From: Desulfobacterales bacterium
GTDB taxonomy: Bacteria; Desulfobacterota; Desulfobacteria; Desulfobacterales; JAFDDL01
Assembly (NCBI GenBank): GCA_034003325.1
Contig: JAVEYW010000006.1
Coordinates: 192,362-256,361, forward strand
Direction: 5' to 3'
Length of the DNA stretch: 64,000 nt
Shown piece by piece: positions 8,961 through 19,056 of the stretch (position 1 is its first letter; each line of letters starts with the position of its first letter). A program made the translations under genes and the position numbers. The notes beneath the pieces are model-generated. The model searched no databases, had not been told where the DNA came from, and saw only the letters and a list, made by a program, of their open reading frames with translations.

Positions 8961-10184
8961 TCAGTTGTCCGTTGATTCCGTAGAACCGTCAACACAGGCG
9001 GCCTCGGAGGGGTCGGTCAGGCTGTTTATCCGGGTTTTTTTGATCCGATCGATCAGATTCGAGAACAGCAATGGTTTTTCGTTGGCGACTCGAATCAGCA
9101 GGAAAAGTCCCAGCCCGCCGAAAAGAATATTGGGCAACCACATTCCGATAACCGGCGGATAGATACCCGCTTCTCCAAAGACCCAACCGGCGGAAAGGAT
9201 CGAATAATAGAGCATAAAGAATAGAAGCCCAAGGCCGATCCCGGAAGATTGCTTGACGAATTTGGTTCGAATTCCCAAGGGGAACGCCAGCATTCCCAGC
9301 GCGATACAGGCAAAGGGCAATGAGAATTTTTTATGAAATTCTATCAGAATTTCATAGTAAACGTTGTTTTTTTCTGTTGCGCTGCCAATAAAGCGCTGCA
9401 GTTCGGAAAGGCTCATTTCCTTTTTATTTTTTTGAGTTCCGGTTGCGGTCCGGTATGCATTTTTCAGGTTGAGCCGGACATCGTAAGTTTTAAAACGGAT
9501 GGCATGGGAAGCTTTGTCCTTTAATTGAACCTGATTGATGAATCCATCCATCAGTCTTAAATGGAATGTATCGTTTTCCGGTGAATCGATCAACTGACCG
9601 AGGGGCGCTGTAACCGTTACGATAATGCCGCGGTTATTTCGATCTTCGATAAATACATCCATCAGGGATTTTGTTTGCGGATCGGATTTGTTGAAATAAA
9701 CCATCATGCCTTGAAAATTGTCATTAAATGTCCTTTCCTTCAGCAAAGCGGCATAGCTGGATGTTTTCAGTTCTCCCATAAGATTGCGCACGGAGAGTTT
9801 GCCCCAGGGCAGGCCCGCTACGGTTGTAACGCATGTCGCTGCAAAGGTGAGAATGCAAAACAGAAGAATCGGCGGCGTCAGGCGGTAGATACCGATTCCC
9901 CCGGCTTTTAACGCAATGATTTCATTGTCGTTGGACATTTTGAGCAAGGTCAGCAGCACCGCAATCATGGTCGACATTGGAATGATGAATTCCAGAAAAG
10001 AGGGGATTGAATAAAAAATCATTCTCACGACGGTGATAAAGCCGACGTGATAGTTAACGACCAGATCGGTGATCCGAAGGAGTGTGGTCATCAAAAATAT
10101 AAATAAAAGGAAGACGACGCTCAGCAAAAATGGCGCGAAAAGCTCCTTGAAAATATAACGATTCACCACGGAATTTATTTTCAT
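8961..10184 (-). CDS. lptF: LPS export permease LptF
   Basis: 407 residues, same architecture as LptG: six membrane helices flanking a periplasmic domain. The coupling motif is NEIIALKAGGIGIYRL. MKINSVVNRYIFKELFAPF is a standard LptF N-terminus. It is the first gene of the lptF-lptG pair and the promoter-proximal end of this minus-strand LPS run. A roughly 300-bp intergenic space separates it from a divergent gene. F and G are told apart by gene order and by the N-terminal sequence, so the symbols could be swapped. The shared family is certain. Confidence 0.9.
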   Translation of the reverse strand: MKINSVVNRYIFKELFAPFLLSVVFLLFIFLMTTLLRITDLVVNYHVGFITVVRMIFYSIPSFLEFIIPMSTMIAVLLTLLKMSNDNEIIALKAGGIGIYRLTPPILLFCILTFAATCVTTVAGLPWGKLSVRNLMGELKTSSYAALLKERTFNDNFQGMMVYFNKSDPQTKSLMDVFIEDRNNRGIIVTVTAPLGQLIDSPENDTFHLRLMDGFINQVQLKDKASHAIRFKTYDVRLNLKNAYRTATGTQKNKKEMSLSELQRFIGSATEKNNVYYEILIEFHKKFSLPFACIALGMLAFPLGIRTKFVKQSSGIGLGLLFFMLYYSILSAGWVFGEAGIYPPVIGMWLPNILFGGLGLFLLIRVANEKPLLFSNLIDRIKKTRINSLTDPSEAACVDGSTESTDN

Positions 10185-10492
10185 GCGATAATGCAGACCT
10201 TTATGATCTTTAATCGATATTCTGTCGACTTTTTGCGAAGTTGAATCAGGTCTCTACCTATTGTTTTTTATAGGGCAAGTCAACCGCCGTTTATCCGGTT
10301 GACGGCCTGAACCCAAAAGGCCGGAACTGCCGATCGATCCACCGATGCTTATTCAGGGTATCCTGCTGAAAATGATTGACAATATAGGGATTTTATCTTT
10401 ATTTGGGCGATGGTTTTTTAGACGCTTAGTGGAACGCCGATGGCGAGCCGAGAGGAGAAAAGAATGGGGACGGTTTATCACGAGAGAGATTC
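10185..10492. promoter_or_regulatory. Divergent intergenic region between lptF and the Tpt1-like gene
   Basis: No coding potential seen. It should hold the promoters of both flanking genes. On the plus strand TTGACA at 10376-10381 is followed after 17 nt by TTATTT, a weak -10. No clear operator was found. Confidence 0.35.
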
Positions 10493-11248
10493 ATGAATAA
10501 GCGACACCATCAGGAATCTTTGGCAAAACTGCTTATCTATATTTTGGGCCGAAACCCCGGGGAGTTCGGCCTGGTTCCCGATGCGCGCGGGTACGTCAGG
10601 ATAAAGGATTTGTTAAAAGCGATTTGTGAGGAGGATGGCTGGCGGCACATTCGGCGCAGCCATCTGAATGAAGTGGTGCTGGTGAATTCAAATCCGCCGA
10701 TTGAAATTGAAGGGGAACGGGTGCGGGCCGTCGATCGGGAGGGCTTGCCGCGGTTGACGGTTTCGGAAGAAGTGGTGAAACAATTATATTGCTGCATCCG
10801 CAAAAAGGCATATGCCGCCGCGCTGGAAAAGGGCGTTTTGCCGGGAGCCGACCCTTTTGTCATATTGAGCGATGATAGGGGGATGGCGGAAAGATTGGGG
10901 CGCAGATACGATGCCGCCCCGGTGCTTCTCACGGTGTCGGTTTCATTGATGAAACGCCGCGGGCTGCCATTGCAGTATGCCGGTGGAACGCTGTACCTGG
11001 CTGAACGGATTCCGCCCGACTGTTTTACCGGCCCGCCGCTGGCAAAAACCCGGGAAGAAATCAAATCCGGGGAAATTCCAGCTCGAGTGCCGGTCCCGAA
11101 AACGCCGGGCAGTTTTTTTATTGAAAGGGATGATGTTAATCAACAGTCCGGAATAAAGGAAAAAAATGTCAAAAATGACGACTGGAAGCGGGCGCGCCGA
11201 CAAATGAATCGACGGCACAAGGGGAAGAATAAGTGGGATAATTGTTGA
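10493..11248 (+). CDS. Divergent RNA 2'-phosphotransferase-like protein (Tpt1/KptA fold)
   Basis: 251 residues. The N-terminal lobe (LAKLLIYILGRNPGEFGL..GYVRIKDLLKAI) matches the winged-helix lobe of Tpt1/KptA, which removes the 2'-phosphate left at RNA splice junctions using NAD+. The second half has the expected strand order (GVLPGADPFVILSDD, PVLLTVSV, LPLQYAGGTLYLAERIP). However, the usual LRHxP is LGRNP and the usual NQGHS segment is absent, so key catalytic Arg/His residues seem lost. The C-terminal 50 residues are basic and low in complexity. Probably an inactive or repurposed relative. Its physiological role is unknown. Confidence 0.65.
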   Translation: MNKRHHQESLAKLLIYILGRNPGEFGLVPDARGYVRIKDLLKAICEEDGWRHIRRSHLNEVVLVNSNPPIEIEGERVRAVDREGLPRLTVSEEVVKQLYCCIRKKAYAAALEKGVLPGADPFVILSDDRGMAERLGRRYDAAPVLLTVSVSLMKRRGLPLQYAGGTLYLAERIPPDCFTGPPLAKTREEIKSGEIPARVPVPKTPGSFFIERDDVNQQSGIKEKNVKNDDWKRARRQMNRRHKGKNKWDNC

Positions 11249-11371
11249 AAGCATCAAAATGCGGCATAGTTATTGATGAGATAATAAAGCTTTTTCATTC
11301 AATCCCATCGAAATAGCGGTTAAGGTGGGGGGTTGAATTTTTAAATACGCTTGTATATCGAAGGTTTGGAC

Positions 11372-11399
11372 TTGACAAACCCAGGATAACGACTATGCT
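11372..11399 (+). promoter_or_regulatory. Candidate sigma-70 promoter of serA
   Basis: TTGACA and TATGCT separated by 16 nt, about 90 bp before the serA start codon, which itself has a strong GAGGAGG ribosome-binding site. Confidence 0.5.
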
Positions 11400-11490
11400 G
11401 GAGCCCGTTCTGAAAAGGTCACTTTTTTTATAATAGAAAGTTATAGCGTTTCATCATGGTGTTGAGGCGTACAAATGAGGAGGAAAGATC

Positions 11491-13074
11491 ATGAAGGTTT
11501 TGGTAAGTGATAATCTCGGGGAAGAAGGCGTTGAGATGTTTCGTGCGGCTGCAGGGATTGAGGTGGATGTTCAAACCGGGCTGACACCTGAGGCGCTAAA
11601 GGAGATTATCGGAGATTATGACGCGCTGGTGATTCGTAGCGCGACGAAAGTGACGGAAGATTTGCTGAGCCGTGCGCATCGGCTGAAGGTAGTCGGACGG
11701 GCAGGAATCGGCTTGGACAATGTGGACATTCCAGCGGCCACCAAGCGGGGAATTGTGGTCATGAACACCCCGGGCGGCAATGTTGTTACCACGGCGGAGC
11801 ATGCCATAGCCATGATGTTGTCTTTGTCGCGCAATATTCCCCAGGCTACGGCGACGTTGAAGGCCGGGCGATGGGAAAAGAAGAAGCTTCAAGGTCGTGA
11901 ATTATATAATAAGGTGCTGGGCGTGATTGGATTCGGGAAAATCGGCTCCATCGTAGCGGACCGGGCAAGGGGGTTGAAAATGCAGGTGGTGGTGTATGAT
12001 CCCTTTGTTACGGCCGAACAGATTGAAAAGGCTGGTTTTGCCGCCGCTACGCTTGAGGAGCTGTACCGGAAATCCGATTATATTACGGTTCACGTTCCGA
12101 AATTAAAAAATACAACGGGTCTGCTGAATAAAGAAGCCTTTGGCCAGATGAAGGACGGGGTCATGGTCATCAATTGCGCCCGGGGCGGAATCGTAGAAGA
12201 GAAGGATTTATACGAGGCGATACAGTCAGGCAAGGTGGCCGGTGCGGCGTTGGATGTATTTGAGGTAGAACCGCCTGAAAACAATCCGCTTTTGGAGTTA
12301 GACCCTGTGATCGCGACGCCGCACTTGGGTGCATCCACCAAGGAGGCCCAGACCAATGTTGCGGTCGCTGTTGCCGATCAAATCATTGACTATCTGCAAA
12401 ACGGTACGATACAAAACGCCGTGAACGTGCCTTCCGTCACGGGTGAACTATTGGAAAAGCTTGGCCCCTATTTATACCTCGGAGACAGAATCGGTGTGTT
12501 GGAAGCACAGTTGGTATGCGGGCCGATCACGGAAGTTCATATCGAATATAACGGTGATTTTCACGGTCTGGATCTTTCGCCGGTGACTTGTGCGGTTCTT
12601 AAGGGACTTCTGACATCCATCGTTAAGGACGATGTCAATTTTGTAAATGCCGGTGTGTTGGCAAAAGAAAGAGGCATTAAGGTAACCGAAGGGGCTACAG
12701 CTACCTCGGATGATTATACCAACCTGATTACTGTGCGGGTCGTCACAACCGAGATGAGTTGCTCGGTGTCCGGCACCATTTTCGGCAAAAATGACGCCAG
12801 GATCGTTATGATCAATAATTTCAGATTGGAGTTGATTCCGGAAGGGCATTTGGGACTGATTCATAATCAGGACATTCCTGGCTCCATCGGCGAGATCGGC
12901 TCAGCACTCGGCTTGTTCAACATCAATATCGGCAGAATGCATGTGGGCCAGGAAAAGGATGGAGCGAGAAATATTATTTTCTTGCAGGTCGATACGCCGC
13001 TTAGCGAAGAAGTGATAACGCATCTGCGGTCGCTGAAAACAGTGAAGACAGTGATTCCTTTGGAGTTTCCGTGA
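11491..13074 (+). CDS. serA: D-3-phosphoglycerate dehydrogenase
   Basis: First enzyme of serine synthesis, oxidising 3-phosphoglycerate to 3-phosphohydroxypyruvate with NAD+. 527 residues is the long form: catalytic and NAD-binding domains (GFGKIGSIVADRARG), an intervening domain from about residue 310, and a C-terminal ACT domain for serine feedback (about 455-527). Catalytic regions INCARGGIVEEKDL and TPHLGASTKEAQ are intact. A sigma-70-like promoter lies upstream, and the DUF1844 gene follows 55 bp downstream. Confidence 0.97.
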   Translation: MKVLVSDNLGEEGVEMFRAAAGIEVDVQTGLTPEALKEIIGDYDALVIRSATKVTEDLLSRAHRLKVVGRAGIGLDNVDIPAATKRGIVVMNTPGGNVVTTAEHAIAMMLSLSRNIPQATATLKAGRWEKKKLQGRELYNKVLGVIGFGKIGSIVADRARGLKMQVVVYDPFVTAEQIEKAGFAAATLEELYRKSDYITVHVPKLKNTTGLLNKEAFGQMKDGVMVINCARGGIVEEKDLYEAIQSGKVAGAALDVFEVEPPENNPLLELDPVIATPHLGASTKEAQTNVAVAVADQIIDYLQNGTIQNAVNVPSVTGELLEKLGPYLYLGDRIGVLEAQLVCGPITEVHIEYNGDFHGLDLSPVTCAVLKGLLTSIVKDDVNFVNAGVLAKERGIKVTEGATATSDDYTNLITVRVVTTEMSCSVSGTIFGKNDARIVMINNFRLELIPEGHLGLIHNQDIPGSIGEIGSALGLFNINIGRMHVGQEKDGARNIIFLQVDTPLSEEVITHLRSLKTVKTVIPLEFP

Positions 13075-13128
13075 TTAAACGCAGACATCTGCCGTCTGGC
13101 GTTCCACACGCGGCGGCGAGGAGGTAAC

Positions 13129-13488
13129 ATGGCGGAGGAAAAGGATTTTATTCTTAAGGACAAGGAGGGCAATGCCGCCCGGAACAGTGGGGACGGTGCG
13201 GGGGCGGAAAAGCCATTCGCGGGCCGGAAGGGGGATTCACCGCTTCCAGCCATTGATTTTTCGACTTTTATCATGTCCCTTAATGCATCTGCGCTGGTGA
13301 ATTTGGGGGTCATTGAGGATCCTGTCACAGGTCAGAAAACGAAAAACCTGTCCATTGGAAAACAAACCATTGATATCATAGGGATGCTTGAAGAAAAAAC
13401 CCGTGGCAACCTGACGCCGGATGAAGGCGCGCTGATTAAAGGAATGCTCTATGACTTGAGAATTACATTTGTCAAACAATCGGGTTGA
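13129..13488 (+). CDS. DUF1844 domain protein
   Basis: 119 residues. A charged, disordered-looking N-terminus (1-40) is followed by the compact domain DFSTFIMSLNASALVNLGVI, the hallmark of DUF1844, and the helical DIIGMLEEKTRGNLTPDE segment. Function is unknown. The family is common in Deltaproteobacteria and sits near ispE or serA. A near-perfect ribosome-binding site (GAGGAGG) precedes the ATG. The gene ends 25 bp before ispE, so it is probably co-transcribed with it. Confidence 0.85.
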   Translation: MAEEKDFILKDKEGNAARNSGDGAGAEKPFAGRKGDSPLPAIDFSTFIMSLNASALVNLGVIEDPVTGQKTKNLSIGKQTIDIIGMLEEKTRGNLTPDEGALIKGMLYDLRITFVKQSG

Positions 13489-13513
13489 TACTGGTTCCGA
13501 ATATCAAAAAACG

Positions 13514-14371
13514 ATGAAATTGCTATCCCCCGCCAAAATCAATTTGTTTTTACACGTTACCGGCAGGCGAACCGATGGGTATCATGACCTTTTCACGCTC
13601 ATGTGCGGGGTAGGGCTTTACGATATTCTCGAGTTTGATTTTAACGTGGATGGCGTTTCCATCCACTGCGAGCATCCGGATGTTCCGGCCGATTCATCCA
13701 ATCTCGCGTATCGCGCGGCCCGGTTGTTTTTTGATAGGTTAGGCAAAATCAACGGGCATATTGACCCTTGCGTCGGCATTTCATTAACCAAACAAATACC
13801 GGTGGCGGGTGGACTCGGTGGCGGAAGCAGTAACGCCGCCACCGTTCTGATCGGGCTTAACCGGTATTTCAATTTTCCCTTTTCTCAGATTGCACTCCGC
13901 GAAATGGGCCTTTCCCTCGGGGCAGATGTGCCTTTCTTCATTCTGGGCAGGCCGGCGATTGCCACGGGGGTGGGAGAGGTGCTGACGCCTATTGATAACT
14001 TATTTAAATTTTATGTTTTACTGGTTAACCCCCGTATCCATGTCGCCACTGCCGACGTCTATAAAAACCTGAATTTAGGATTGACAAACAGCCAAAAACT
14101 AAATAAAGAAAGCTTTTTTAGGGTTCGGAAGCTGAATCCGGTCCGTTATTTATGGAACGACCTTGAGACGGTGACAGCCTCAAAATTCCCTGAGATTCAA
14201 AAAATAAAAGAAGCGCTTCTGGCCAACGGCGCGGATGGTGCGCTTATGACAGGCAGTGGCCCGACCGTGTTCGGGCTTTTTTATGATTTGAAAGCTGCGC
14301 AAAATGCGCAATCGGTTTTGTCGAAGTATTCGTCATGGCGCTTGTTTCTTGCCGAATCTATCGGTGGGTAG
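13514..14371 (+). CDS. ispE: 4-diphosphocytidyl-2-C-methyl-D-erythritol kinase
   Basis: GHMP kinase of the non-mevalonate isoprenoid pathway, phosphorylating CDP-methylerythritol. 285 residues from MKLLSPAKINLFLHVTGRR, whose SPAKINL start is the family signature. A TTG 45 bp upstream would add unconserved residues. The ATP-binding motif PVAGGLGGGSSNAAT, the catalytic LGADVPFF (Asp), and the C-terminal MTGSGPTVFG are all present. The order ispE, tRNA-Gln, prs is a conserved chromosomal neighbourhood. Confidence 0.95.
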   Translation: MKLLSPAKINLFLHVTGRRTDGYHDLFTLMCGVGLYDILEFDFNVDGVSIHCEHPDVPADSSNLAYRAARLFFDRLGKINGHIDPCVGISLTKQIPVAGGLGGGSSNAATVLIGLNRYFNFPFSQIALREMGLSLGADVPFFILGRPAIATGVGEVLTPIDNLFKFYVLLVNPRIHVATADVYKNLNLGLTNSQKLNKESFFRVRKLNPVRYLWNDLETVTASKFPEIQKIKEALLANGADGALMTGSGPTVFGLFYDLKAAQNAQSVLSKYSSWRLFLAESIGG

Positions 14372-14422
14372 GATGTGATCCCTATCGCCACAACGGGATC
14401 TGCGGGGTGGGTTTTTTTACAC

Positions 14423-14497
14423 TGGGGCGTCGTCAAGCGGTAAGACACAGGATTTTGGTTCCTGCATTCGGAGGTTCGAATCCTCCCGCCCCAGCCA
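14423..14497 (+). tRNA. tRNA-Gln (TTG anticodon)
   Basis: A 75-nt cloverleaf with encoded CCA. The acceptor stem TGGGGCG pairs with CGCCCCA, and the anticodon stem CAGGA/TCCTG encloses a loop with TTG at the anticodon position. The T arm is GGAGG-TTCGAAT-CCTCC. It lies between ispE and prs. Confidence 0.95.
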
Positions 14498-14548
14498 TTT
14501 GTTTATGAGCGTAAGGGGCTGCCAGCGTGTGATTGAGAGGAAGACTTG

Positions 14549-15487
14549 ATGGACAACATGATTATTTTTTCCGGCACGTCAAATCCGAAGCTGGCCAATG
14601 CCGTTTGTGAATACCTTCGAATGTCTATTGGGGGTGCCAAAGTTACCACATTCAGTGATGGTGAGATTCAGATTGAAATTGATGAGAACGTTCGATCAAA
14701 GGACGTTTTTATTATTCAGTCCACCTGCCATCCGGTGAATAAAAATTTGGTGGAACTGCTCCTGATGATCGACGCCTTCAAGCGCTCATCTTCCCGCCGA
14801 ATCACCGCCGTCATACCTTATTACGGGTACGCCCGCCAGGATAAAAAAGTTGCCCCGAGGGTGCCGATCAGCGCCAAACTGGTGGCGGATCTGATTACAA
14901 CCGCCGGTGCCAATCGTGTTATTACCATGGATCTTCATGCCGGACAGATTCAAGGATTTTTCAATATTCCAGTGGATAATCTTTTTGCGGCGCCTGTCCT
15001 GATCGACTATATTAAACAAAATTTTGACAATGACCTGGTGATTGTCTCTCCGGATGCCGGCGGTGCGGAACGGGCGCGAGCCTTTGCCAAACGGCTTGGT
15101 GCGGGACTCGGCATTGTTGATAAGCGTCGGGACAAGCCCAACCAGGCAAAAGCCATGAGCGTCATCGGCGATGTCAGCGGCAAGAGGGCTATCATTGTGG
15201 ATGATATGGTGGATACTGCGGGGACACTTACGGAAGCGGCCGCCGCGATTATGCGCAAAGGGGCAAAAGAGGTTCATGCGTGTTGCGCCCATTCGGTTCT
15301 TTCCGGACCAGCGGTTCAACGAATTGCCGATTCGGAACTCACCAGCCTGGTGGTTACCGATACCATCCCGTTAAGTGAAAAAGCCCGAGAAATTGGTAAA
15401 ATAAAACAGCTCTCCATTGCGGAGCTTTTTGGGGAAGCAATCATTCGAAGTCACAGCGGGGACTCGGTGACGTCTCTATTTGTTTAA
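14549..15487 (+). CDS. prs: Ribose-phosphate pyrophosphokinase
   Basis: Makes PRPP from ribose-5-phosphate and ATP for nucleotide, histidine and tryptophan synthesis. 312 residues, standard class I length. Seen in order: [21 protein letters not shown], the flexible-loop [22 protein letters not shown], and the PRPP-binding loop [10 protein letters not shown]. The ATG with a GAGAGGAAG site is preferred to a TTG three bases earlier. The tRNA-Gln gene is just upstream and rplY follows. Confidence 0.97.
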   Translation: MDNMIIFSGTSNPKLANAVCEYLRMSIGGAKVTTFSDGEIQIEIDENVRSKDVFIIQSTCHPVNKNLVELLLMIDAFKRSSSRRITAVIPYYGYARQDKKVAPRVPISAKLVADLITTAGANRVITMDLHAGQIQGFFNIPVDNLFAAPVLIDYIKQNFDNDLVIVSPDAGGAERARAFAKRLGAGLGIVDKRRDKPNQAKAMSVIGDVSGKRAIIVDDMVDTAGTLTEAAAAIMRKGAKEVHACCAHSVLSGPAVQRIADSELTSLVVTDTIPLSEKAREIGKIKQLSIAELFGEAIIRSHSGDSVTSLFV

Positions 15488-15526
15488 CGTGCGACATTAT
15501 AATGTATTATCAGGGAGGAATGTTCC

Positions 15527-16150
15527 TTGGACCTTATCGAATTAAAAGCGGCTATAAGAGCGGAAAAGGGAGATGGGCCGGCCATACGACTCAGACAGGC
15601 CGGCAGAATGCCGGCTGTTTTATATGGACCCGGCAGTGCACCCGTCATGCTTTCGATTGACAGGCGGGATCTGGAGTTGATTCTGAAAAAAAACAGTGTC
15701 TCGCAGGTAGTTTTGAATCTTGCGGTTGACGAGCTCAGTGGCAGCAAAGCCGCCATGATCAAGGAGCTTCAAATTGATCCGTTATCGGGCGGTTATCTTC
15801 ATGCAGACTTTTACGAAGTGGCGATGGATCGGAAAGTTCTCGTCAAAGTACCGGTCGCCACCAAAGGTAAATGCATCGGTGTTGAATTGGGTGGCATGCT
15901 TCAGGTGATCCGTAGAAAACTGGAAGTGCTTTGCTATCCGAACAGCATTCCCAAATCGATCATTATTGATGTTACGGACCTGGGGTTGGGCGGGTCGGTT
16001 CATGTGGAAGATATTGTTTTAGAAGGCGGCGCCGAGATTCCCCATGATGTCAATTTCACCGTTCTTACCGTATTGGGCCGAAAGGTTGAAAAGGCGGAGG
16101 GCGAGGGGGAAGCGGTTGAAGAAGAAGTGGAAGCTTTGGGAAAAGCTTGA
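15527..16150 (+). CDS. rplY: 50S ribosomal protein L25 (general stress protein Ctc form)
   Basis: 207 residues: an N-terminal L25 5S-rRNA-binding domain (about 1-95, containing RQAGRMPAVLYG) and a C-terminal TL5/Ctc beta domain with an acidic tail. It binds 5S rRNA in the large subunit. The start is a TTG preceded by GGGAGGAA. No in-frame ATG is nearby, so the unusual start is likely real. The order prs, rplY, pth is widely conserved. Confidence 0.94.
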   Translation: MDLIELKAAIRAEKGDGPAIRLRQAGRMPAVLYGPGSAPVMLSIDRRDLELILKKNSVSQVVLNLAVDELSGSKAAMIKELQIDPLSGGYLHADFYEVAMDRKVLVKVPVATKGKCIGVELGGMLQVIRRKLEVLCYPNSIPKSIIIDVTDLGLGGSVHVEDIVLEGGAEIPHDVNFTVLTVLGRKVEKAEGEGEAVEEEVEALGKA

Positions 16151-16260
16151 TCATTCGTTTTTTTTCGAATGTTTTTTGATATACCCGGCTGACGGGAATG
16201 GGTTTGAAGTGGCCTTCCGTATCCTTGAAGGATAGGGATTACGAATCGGATCGAATAGGT

Positions 16261-16869
16261 ATGCAAAACGAGACGCTTCGTTTGGTGGCGGGGCTGGGTA
16301 ATCCCGGGAAGGATTATGAAAACACCCGTCACAACATCGGGTTCACAGTAATCGACCATATGGCGCGCCTGTTTGATATTCAGCTGTCGACTAAAAAATT
16401 CGACACTATTTTCGGACGCGGCAGTATTCAAGGCGTGCCTGTAATTTTGGCCAAGCCGCAATCCTTCATGAACCGAAGCGGACGGCCTTTAAGACAGCTC
16501 GCCGGTTATTATAGAATTCCAAGCCGGGAGATGTTGATTCTTCATGATGATATCGACCTGGCATTTGAAAGATTAAAAATTAAAGAGAAAGGAGGCGATG
16601 GCGGACATAGAGGTATTAGATCAATTATTGAAGCCTTCGGCGGCGGCGAATTCACAAGAGTTCGCATCGGCGTAGGGCGAGGCACCAGGGCACGCGAAGA
16701 CGGTGCCGATGTGGCCGGCCATGTACTGAGTCGCTTTAATAGGAGCGAGGCCCGAATGCTGGATCGGATAATCGAACGCTCTGCGGAAGCCGTGGTGATG
16801 GTCCTTTGTCAAGGTGTGACAGTTGGAATGAACAGGTACAATACAAAGACTAATGATGTTCAGCTATAA
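16261..16869 (+). CDS. pth: Peptidyl-tRNA hydrolase
   Basis: Releases peptides from drop-off peptidyl-tRNAs. 202 residues starting at MQNETLRLVAGLGNPG. The catalytic His is in YENTRHNIGF, and the conserved Asn in PQSFMNRSG and Asp in LHDDIDL are present. GGHRGIRSI completes the active-site signature. An upstream in-frame ATG (63 bp earlier) would add unconserved residues. It ends 18 bp before hppA. Confidence 0.95.
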   Translation: MQNETLRLVAGLGNPGKDYENTRHNIGFTVIDHMARLFDIQLSTKKFDTIFGRGSIQGVPVILAKPQSFMNRSGRPLRQLAGYYRIPSREMLILHDDIDLAFERLKIKEKGGDGGHRGIRSIIEAFGGGEFTRVRIGVGRGTRAREDGADVAGHVLSRFNRSEARMLDRIIERSAEAVVMVLCQGVTVGMNRYNTKTNDVQL

Positions 16870-16887
16870 CAATGGATGGAGGAAGTA

Positions 16888-18897
16888 ATGGAAGGTTTAT
16901 TGAAAAATATACCGGTGGTATGTACGCTGGTGGGGCTCCTCGGCGTGCTGTTTTCAGTTATGCTTGCAACAATCGTCAAGGCGGCTCCTGCCGGTGACGA
17001 AAAAATGCAGAAGATCGCCAGTGCGATCAAAGAGGGTGCCATCGCGTACCTGAATCGGCAGGCCAAGAGCATGGGCATTGCCGGTGCGGTCATTTTTGTG
17101 ATTATTTTTGCCACCCTGGGCGCGAAATTCGCACTGGGTTTTCTTCTGGGCGCGGTGGCTTCTTTTGTGGCTGGTTATGTCGGCATGCGGGTTTCCGTTA
17201 TCGCCAATGTCAGAACCGCGGAAGCCGCTAAAAAAGGCATGGCTGCCGGTCTGGCGCTGGCATTCAAGGGCGGTGCCGTTACCGGTATGATCGTTGCCGG
17301 TCTGGCGTTGACCGTTACCGCTGGTTTTTATGCAGCGACGCATGATGTTATGGCCCTGGTCGCTCTCGGGTTTGGAGGTAGCTTAATCTCCATTTTCGCC
17401 CGTCTCGGCGGCGGTATCTTTACCAAGGGCGCGGACGTCGGTGCGGACCTGGTCGGTAAAGTCGAAGCCGGCATTCCCGAAGATGATCCGAGAAACCCGG
17501 CCGTTATCGCCGACAACGTGGGTGACAACGTGGGTGACTGCGCCGGTATGGCCGCGGACCTTTTTGAGACCTACGCGGTGACAGCAGTGGCCGCGATGTT
17601 GATCGGCCATCTCATGTTCCCGAAAGTTCCCATGGCCACCGAATTTCCGCTGGTTCTGGGTGCGGTTTCCATTATCGCTTCCATGATCGCGATCTTTTTT
17701 GTCCGGTTGGGCAAAAGTGGTTACATCATGGGCGCCCTTTATAAAGGAATGTTCGGTGCCGCGATTATTGCCGCCGGTGCGTTCTATTATATGTGCCAGA
17801 CCATGATGACCGGCATGGGTGACATCACCGCCATGGACATTTATTACTGCACCCTCGTCGGACTTGTTCTGACGGTTGTTATCGTTATCATTACCGAATA
17901 CTACACCGGAAAATATGCGCCGGTTCAAGGGATTGCCGAAGCCTCCACCACCGGTCACGGCACCAACATCATCGCAGGGCTCGCTGTTAGCATGCAGTCC
18001 ACGGCTGCGCCGATTTTGGCCATCTGCCTTGCGATTTATCTATCCCATGCTTTTGCCGGCCTTTATGGTATTGCCATGGCCGCCATGTCCATGCTGTCCA
18101 TGACCGGTATGGTTATCGCGATCGATGCCTACGGCCCCATTACGGATAATGCCGGTGGTATCGCGGAAATGGCCGAGATGGATGAGAGCGTTCGCGCCGT
18201 TACCGATCCGCTCGATGCGGTCGGCAACACCACCAAGGCGGTTACCAAAGGGTATGCCATCGGCTCCGCCGGTTTGGCCGCGCTGGTGCTTTTTGCTGCG
18301 TATGTGCAGGAATTTACGATTCGAGGTGGTGGTGAGGTGATTCGGTTTGATCTGTCCGATGTGAAGGTTATCATCGGTCTTTTCATCGGTGGGTTGCTGC
18401 CCTATCTGTTCGCCTCCATCGCCATGAAGGCCGTCGGCAATGCCGGTGGCGCTGTTGTGGATGAGGTTCGTCGTCAGTTCCGTGAAATTCCCGGCATTAT
18501 GGAAGGTACCGGCAAACCCGATTACGGTGCCTGTGTGGATATCGTCACCAAGTTTGCATTGAAGGAAATGATGATTCCGGCGCTGCTGCCGGTCGTTGCT
18601 CCGCTGCTGGTCGGCTTCCTTCTGGGCAAAGTGGCTCTGGGTGGCTTGTTGATCGGTAGTATCGTTACCGGCGTGTTTGTCGCCATCTCCATGACCACTG
18701 GTGGCGCTGCCTGGGACAATGCGAAAAAATACATTGAAGACGGTCATCTGGGCGGCAAAGGCAGCGATGCCCATAAAGCCGCTGTTACCGGTGACACCGT
18801 AGGCGACCCGTACAAAGATACGGCCGGTCCCGCGGTTAACCCGATGATCAAGATTCTCAACGTGGTTGCCTTGCTGATGGTTCCCTTCCTGATGTAA
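16888..18897 (+). CDS. hppA: Membrane proton-translocating pyrophosphatase (K+-independent type)
   Basis: 669 residues with about 16 membrane helices. It hydrolyses pyrophosphate and pumps H+ out of the cytoplasm. Substrate motifs are intact: [34 protein letters not shown] and the late [17 protein letters not shown]. The loop [16 protein letters not shown] has Lys where K+-dependent enzymes carry Ala, so the enzyme should be K+-independent and H+-pumping. The start chosen is 12 bp inside the longest frame because GGAGG sits correctly before it. A strong terminator follows. Confidence 0.95.
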   Translation: MEGLLKNIPVVCTLVGLLGVLFSVMLATIVKAAPAGDEKMQKIASAIKEGAIAYLNRQAKSMGIAGAVIFVIIFATLGAKFALGFLLGAVASFVAGYVGMRVSVIANVRTAEAAKKGMAAGLALAFKGGAVTGMIVAGLALTVTAGFYAATHDVMALVALGFGGSLISIFARLGGGIFTKGADVGADLVGKVEAGIPEDDPRNPAVIADNVGDNVGDCAGMAADLFETYAVTAVAAMLIGHLMFPKVPMATEFPLVLGAVSIIASMIAIFFVRLGKSGYIMGALYKGMFGAAIIAAGAFYYMCQTMMTGMGDITAMDIYYCTLVGLVLTVVIVIITEYYTGKYAPVQGIAEASTTGHGTNIIAGLAVSMQSTAAPILAICLAIYLSHAFAGLYGIAMAAMSMLSMTGMVIAIDAYGPITDNAGGIAEMAEMDESVRAVTDPLDAVGNTTKAVTKGYAIGSAGLAALVLFAAYVQEFTIRGGGEVIRFDLSDVKVIIGLFIGGLLPYLFASIAMKAVGNAGGAVVDEVRRQFREIPGIMEGTGKPDYGACVDIVTKFALKEMMIPALLPVVAPLLVGFLLGKVALGGLLIGSIVTGVFVAISMTTGGAAWDNAKKYIEDGHLGGKGSDAHKAAVTGDTVGDPYKDTAGPAVNPMIKILNVVALLMVPFLM

Positions 18898-18930
18898 TTC
18901 AACCCGACGTTTTCAGAAAAGAAAACAATT

Positions 18931-18965
18931 AAAAGGATTGGCGCGTTTGCGCCAATCCTTTTTTA
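18931..18965 (+). terminator. Rho-independent terminator after hppA
   Basis: AAAGGATTGGCGC and GCGCCAATCCTTT form a 13-bp stem with a GTTT loop, followed by a T run. Confidence 0.93.
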
Positions 18966-19056
18966 TTGATTGTTCACGGCCGGAATGATAAAGTAACCTT
19001 TAATTAAGGTATGTTTACTACAGCAAACGAAATAGGGTGATATTACGGATTTATTA

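Noticed and set aside
18040-18774. 244-codon minus-strand frame inside hppA
   Set aside because: Antisense shadow of the pyrophosphatase, rich in His and Gly with no protein-like pattern.
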